Below, piece by piece: positions 60,126 to 64,000 of a DNA stretch of 64,000 nucleotides. This stretch comes from Phocoena phocoena. Taxonomy: Eukaryota > Chordata > Mammalia > Artiodactyla > Phocoenidae. Position numbers and translations under genes: made by a program. The first letter of the stretch is position 1. Each line of letters begins with the position of its first letter. Where the stretch lies: contig NC_089232.1 in assembly GCF_963924675.1 (NCBI RefSeq), positions 41,952,022 to 42,016,021 on the forward strand, in the 5' to 3' direction. The notes under the pieces are model-generated. The model was not told the origin of the DNA, searched no databases, and saw nothing but the letters and a program-made list of their open reading frames with translations.

Positions 60126-60349
60126 GGGCTTCCCTGGTGGCACAGTGGTTGATAGTCTGCCTGCCGATGCAAGGGACGTGGGTTCGTGCCCCAGTCCAGG
60201 AAGATCCCACATGCCACAGAGCGGCTGGGCCCGTGAGCCATGGCCGCTGAGCCTGCGCGTTCGGAGCCTGTGCTCCACAACAGGAGAGGCTGCAACAGTG
60301 AGAGGCCCGCGTACTGCAAACAAACAAACAAACAAACAAAAAACAAAAA
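60126..60349 (+). mobile_element. CHR-2-like SINE, sense, with CAAA tail
   Basis: Complete body from 'gggcttccctggtggcacag' to 'gaggcccgcgtactgc', then a (CAAA)n tail. The TSD is weak: only 'aggac' recurs (60119-60123 and after the tail). Frames here repeat the SINE peptides seen elsewhere in the window. Confidence 0.92.
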
Positions 60350-60809
60350 GGACTCAAGAGCCAACCCAAAGAATCTCTTATTGACCAAAGACAATTCAAT
60401 TTAAGCAGTAATAAGAATAACTGTAAGGAGGTGGAACATATGCAATATGTTTACATACATGAGTATATCATAATAATTAAAGAAAAAAATCTCACTGGTT
60501 GCCTTTGAGATTGCTAAGGAATCAATATAAGCATTCTTTTGTCTTTTCTATGTGAAATAAACTCTCTGCCTTTCTTATTTTAGGAAAAGTCTTCTCTTAA
60601 TATAATTGTTCCAGCTAATAAATGAGAAAATAAGTGATAGAATTAGAATATCATAATTTTTAAATCCCAAATGAAATAATGGATTTAAGTATTGATTATA
60701 AATGGATGCTAACATAAAAAATGAACAGAAGCAGGAATTATGAACTTTCTGGAGGAAGATTCTATTTATAAAGCAAGCAAACAAAAAACTCAAAAGATAC
60801 AATCATATC
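60350..60809. other. Anonymous AT-rich sequence
   Basis: No gene or repeat recognised. Confidence 0.4.
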
Positions 60810-60814
60810 AAGAC

Positions 60815-61340
60815 TGCATAGATAATAGTTAACATAGGAGGCCCAAACCTTCTATCCTCAGAAAGTCCTGCTTATAAGGTTGGTCCTTGACTGGTATCTG
60901 GAAGCTTGGATTTCAAGAGAGTTACCACCATTCGCTGATAAGAATGTCTCACTGTGCCTTGACTGTTTGAACAATGTGGTTTACGTTTAACACCCTTTCT
61001 TTCTGGGAGTCTCAAATTGTGGTATGTGCCGGGCAGAAGGTGCCTGCATGACCAGCATCCAATAAAAACCTTGAACACTGAGTTTCTAGTGAGCTTCCCT
61101 AGTGTATGGCATTTTATGTGTGTTGTCACTTGTTGCTAAGTGAGTACTATGTGACCTCACTGGGAGAGGGCTCTTGCAAGCTTGCACCCGGAGTTCCCAT
61201 GTGTATTTACCCTTTGTTGACTTTTCTTTGTATCCTTTTTCTGTAATAAATCATAGCCACGAGTATTACTATATGCTGAGTGCTGTGAATTTGTCTAGTG
61301 AATCATTGAACCTGAAGGTCATCTTGGAGACCCCAACACA
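60815..61340 (+). mobile_element. Solo LTR with 5-bp TSD (ERV-like)
   Basis: 526 bp from TGCATAGATAATAG to CCCCAACACA. Poly(A)-signal-like aataaa occurs at 61061-61066 and 61245-61250. 'gtgagcttccctagtgta' and 'gtgttgtcacttgttgctaa' are LTR-like. Flanks are aagac on both sides (60810-60814 and 61341-61345). The TG..CA ends plus exact TSD support a solo LTR; the ERV class is uncertain. The 85-codon and 70-codon frames within are incidental. Confidence 0.75.
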
Positions 61341-61345
61341 AAGAC

Positions 61346-62555
61346 TCTATATGTTACCACCAGTCTACAGAAAATACATGGAATAAAGGAACATGTAAAT
61401 GATACCACAGGGATGCATTCAGCAGAGTACAGAATGTGGAAAGATCTATAGTCTCTTTAACAAATAAATTGCAAGAGAAACAAAGAGGAAGAAAAAATCT
61501 ATTAATTAAAAGAGACTTATGAAACATTTAGAGATGAAATAACCCAATGCCTGGGATTGGTTTTAAAGTAATTCAATAATGGTAGTGGAAGAGAGCACAG
61601 AGTAAAATATTATATTACTTAAACTTATATTTCAAGAATTTAGAAAAAGCACTTTGAGGAGTCCTAAAAAAAATCAAGAGAAAGGAAATAACATATATCA
61701 AAACAAAATAAATGAAATGTAAAACAGGAGAACTGAGGAAGGTATAAAAACAAAAGCCTTGAGTTGATTACTTTTGTTGGGGTCAGCTGGGGCTATGCTT
61801 AAGCAGTTTAAGAAATCTCTCCTCTTATTCTGTACTCATAACACTCTCACTTTAGCTTGGTAGCCCCATTGTCCGCCTTGCAGCTTCAAAAATGTTTTCT
61901 GTCCATGTGCTGAGGTCTTTCTGCTTCACTGTAAAAGAATCTCATTGACCCCTTGGTATGAACATGTTTCAATTTTCCCCTTACCTTTTACCTTTTTTTT
62001 TTTTTTTTTAAATATAATCCTAGTCTACATGCTGTGGCGAAACCCAGAGTATTAGGTTTATGTGGGAGGGAAGACAGAACAATTCCATATGATAAAAGAA
62101 CATAAAATGTATATATACACATGCACATATATTTATATGTCTATATGTATGTGTGTATACATATACACACTTATACCAAAATATGTTGATTATATGACTA
62201 TATTGTGTATTTCCCTAAAATCAGAATTTTTGAAATGAATTTTCTCTGTTAAAATAGAAAACATTACATAGCTGCAAAAGAAATATCAATGTAAAACAAA
62301 AATGAACAATGAAAATATATATACAGATATTAAAAAATTATTTAATTAAACAGGACCCTGGAGGTTTATTGTAAAAGACCATGGCTCAAATGCTTTATGG
62401 ATTAATGCTTTACTCTTCAAGGAACAGATTCTTCTTTTAATATAGATTTTTCTTTGAGCATATAGGAAATATAATGCAGATATAAATTTAATATTAAAAG
62501 CAGTTAACATGATAAGAAAAGGAAAATGAAGAAAATCTCATATAAACATATATGC
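61346..62555. other. Anonymous AT-rich sequence with AT/GT microsatellite-like tract
   Basis: A T run lies at 61993-62009 and a mixed ATATAC/GTGTAT tract at 62108-62171. No gene or clear repeat recognised. Confidence 0.45.
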
Positions 62556-62559
62556 AAAG

Positions 62560-62850
62560 ATGCTTGAAATAGTAGCAATTTCAAATCTTTATTTAGTTTC
62601 TACTCTTTCTTTAATAAAGGTTGTATATAAGCTGTGAATTTACTTTTGATGCAGTCTTAGCTTCATCCCAAAAGTTTGGATATATAAATAATATTCAGTC
62701 TCATGATTTCCTATATCATTATTTTTAAAATTAATAATGTGAATGAAATAGTACTGAACTTATCATTTATGTCCTCCTTGATCTGTAATTAGGCAAATTT
62801 AAATTTTCAAGTGTTTGATTTTCGAAACTATTGCTAAACATACATTTATT
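62560..62850 (-). mobile_element. Old L1M 5' region, antisense
   Basis: 'cagtcttagcttcatcccaa' and 'aagtttggatatataaataa' resemble the antisense L1M phrase also seen near 57000. Highly diverged. Confidence 0.4.
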
Positions 62851-63444
62851 TGTAACTCAGAAATAAAATAATTTGATTTCATCAAATAAAAGACGAAGAC
62901 TGCTGTGTGTTGCTCTCTCTACTTTGTTAGTTTCCTAACCATGATTCCTCCCATTCTTTGTGATCCTGATTTTTGTCATATTGCTCCCTCTTTGCCTTTA
63001 TAGTAGGCATCTCTTTGTAAATTTTGTCCTTTTATGTTTTATCTTTAGGTACATTTATCAAATTATTTAGGATAATATTTTCCAATTTGTGAGCTCCAAA
63101 ACACTTTGTTTTATAAAACATTAATAAGTATTCTGCAAAAAGGACTCTTCCACGGTGAGGCTAGCTTGACAATGCAGAGGTAAACACAATTACACTGATA
63201 TCCTTATTTAAAGGCATCTTAAGGGAGAGTAACCTAATCATAAGCATTGTGAATTTTCTCTAGGAAGTTGTATTAGGTTACATTTCCCCCAAATTTTCAA
63301 CTATAGAACCCATTTTAAAGTCTAGAACACTTTTAGCATTCCATAAATTCAGTGTTTTTCCAACAGGACAATATTGTTTTGGACTATCTCTAGATTTTTA
63401 ACCAATAGCAATACTCACTGGCAGTCAAACTTGCCATTTCTTCC

Positions 63445-63529
63445 TTATTATTCACTTTTAAATTTTAGTGGTAAAATTTTCACCACTGGTAAAATTTTTA
63501 CCTGGTAAAACTTTAAAAGTGAATAATAA
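63445..63529. repeat. Inverted repeat with 18-bp perfect arms
   Basis: Left arm ttattattcacttttaaa (63445-63462) is the exact reverse complement of 63512-63529. The 49-base loop contains three copies of 'tggtaaaa'. This can fold as a hairpin. It looks like a templated or snap-back event, not a named element. Confidence 0.9.
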
Positions 63530-63599
63530 CCTGGAGCAAATTTTTAATTTTTTCTTTGGTGAAAAGGTACAAAATGGTATATCCTTCTGATACATTGCT

Positions 63600-64000
63600 T
63601 ACCTTAAGATGACATTCACATGATAACAACAGCTTGATTGGGTATAAAATCTTGAATGATAACTGTTTTCTCTCAAAACATCACAAAGGTTTATTTTCTC
63701 CTGGCAGTTTAACTGTGTTCCTCTTCAGTGAATCTAGCTTTATGCCTAAGAATCAAGCATTTCACCAGAATATGTCTAGGTAAGTATCTCTTTCATTTAT
63801 TTATCTTGATTCATGGTGAGCCTCCTCAGTTTCTAGATTTGAAAGTTTTTAGACGAGAAGTGTTTTCTTCTCCTATACCTTTATTACTTAACTCAACTTG
63901 TTTGGATTTCTTCCATCCTATTTTCATTTTTTATAGTTTACATTTATTCTTTTTCCTTAATTCTTTTTTCTTTCATGATTTACATTGTCTTATCCATTTC
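63600..64000 (-). mobile_element. Old L1M 5' region, antisense (runs off the window)
   Basis: 'gattgggtataaaatcttga', 'caccagaatatgtctaggta' and 'gattcatggtgagcctcctc' match the antisense order of an old L1M 5' region. It probably continues beyond the window end. Confidence 0.5.

Overview
This window looks like non-genic DNA (intergenic or deep intronic) from a cetacean nuclear genome. It is AT-rich, has no bacterial-type gene order, and no intact protein-coding gene could be supported. The lineage call rests on the repeats. At least eight copies of a tRNA-derived SINE of the CHR (cetacean/hippo/ruminant) type are present, with the typical head 'gggcttccctggtggcgcag'. There is one nearly complete L1 whose 5' UTR and 3' UTR read like cetacean/cetartiodactyl L1. 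Older mammalian repeats (MIR, L1M, Tigger, hAT-Charlie, ERV LTRs) fill much of the rest. Family names are from memory of consensus sequences; no database search was run.

Layout. 1-8 kb: mostly anonymous sequence with one MIR, a short antisense L1 3' end with a 15-bp target-site duplication (TSD), an older L1 3' end and a short hAT-like element. 8.48-14.41 kb: a nearly full-length sense L1 with 5' UTR, ORF1 (two frameshifts), ORF2 (several frameshifts, stops and a deletion), 3' UTR, and an extra tail resembling the 3' end of a different L1 subfamily. 15.3-16.1 kb: an unidentified, coding-like decayed stretch. 16-23 kb: MIRs, an LTR-like block and a CHR SINE. 23.3-25.7 kb: an old antisense L1 split by a younger L1 fragment. 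27-30 kb: a TG/GA microsatellite, a CHR-1-like SINE and a Tigger-like DNA transposon with TA target sites and an internal L1 insertion. 30-35 kb: mostly anonymous AT-rich sequence. 34.96-37.06 kb: a hAT-Charlie transposon broken by an L1 and by a SINE. 38-43 kb: MIRs, a 5'-truncated L1 with TSD, and two SINEs. 44.3-51.2 kb: a very old sense L1M broken up by an antisense L1 and other repeats. 53-61.4 kb: SINEs, three apparent solo LTRs with matching short TSDs, a MaLR-like LTR and old L1 pieces. 61.4-64 kb: anonymous sequence, an 18-bp-arm inverted repeat and old antisense L1.

Nothing here forms a pathway or operon. What can be read is a layered record of retrotransposition: several insertions can be ordered by nesting, and many are delimited by TSDs visible directly in the sequence. 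The observations most worth checking are the decayed coding-like segment at 15.3-16.1 kb, the chimeric tail of the L1, a possible poly(A)-only insertion at 33.7 kb, and the three solo LTRs.
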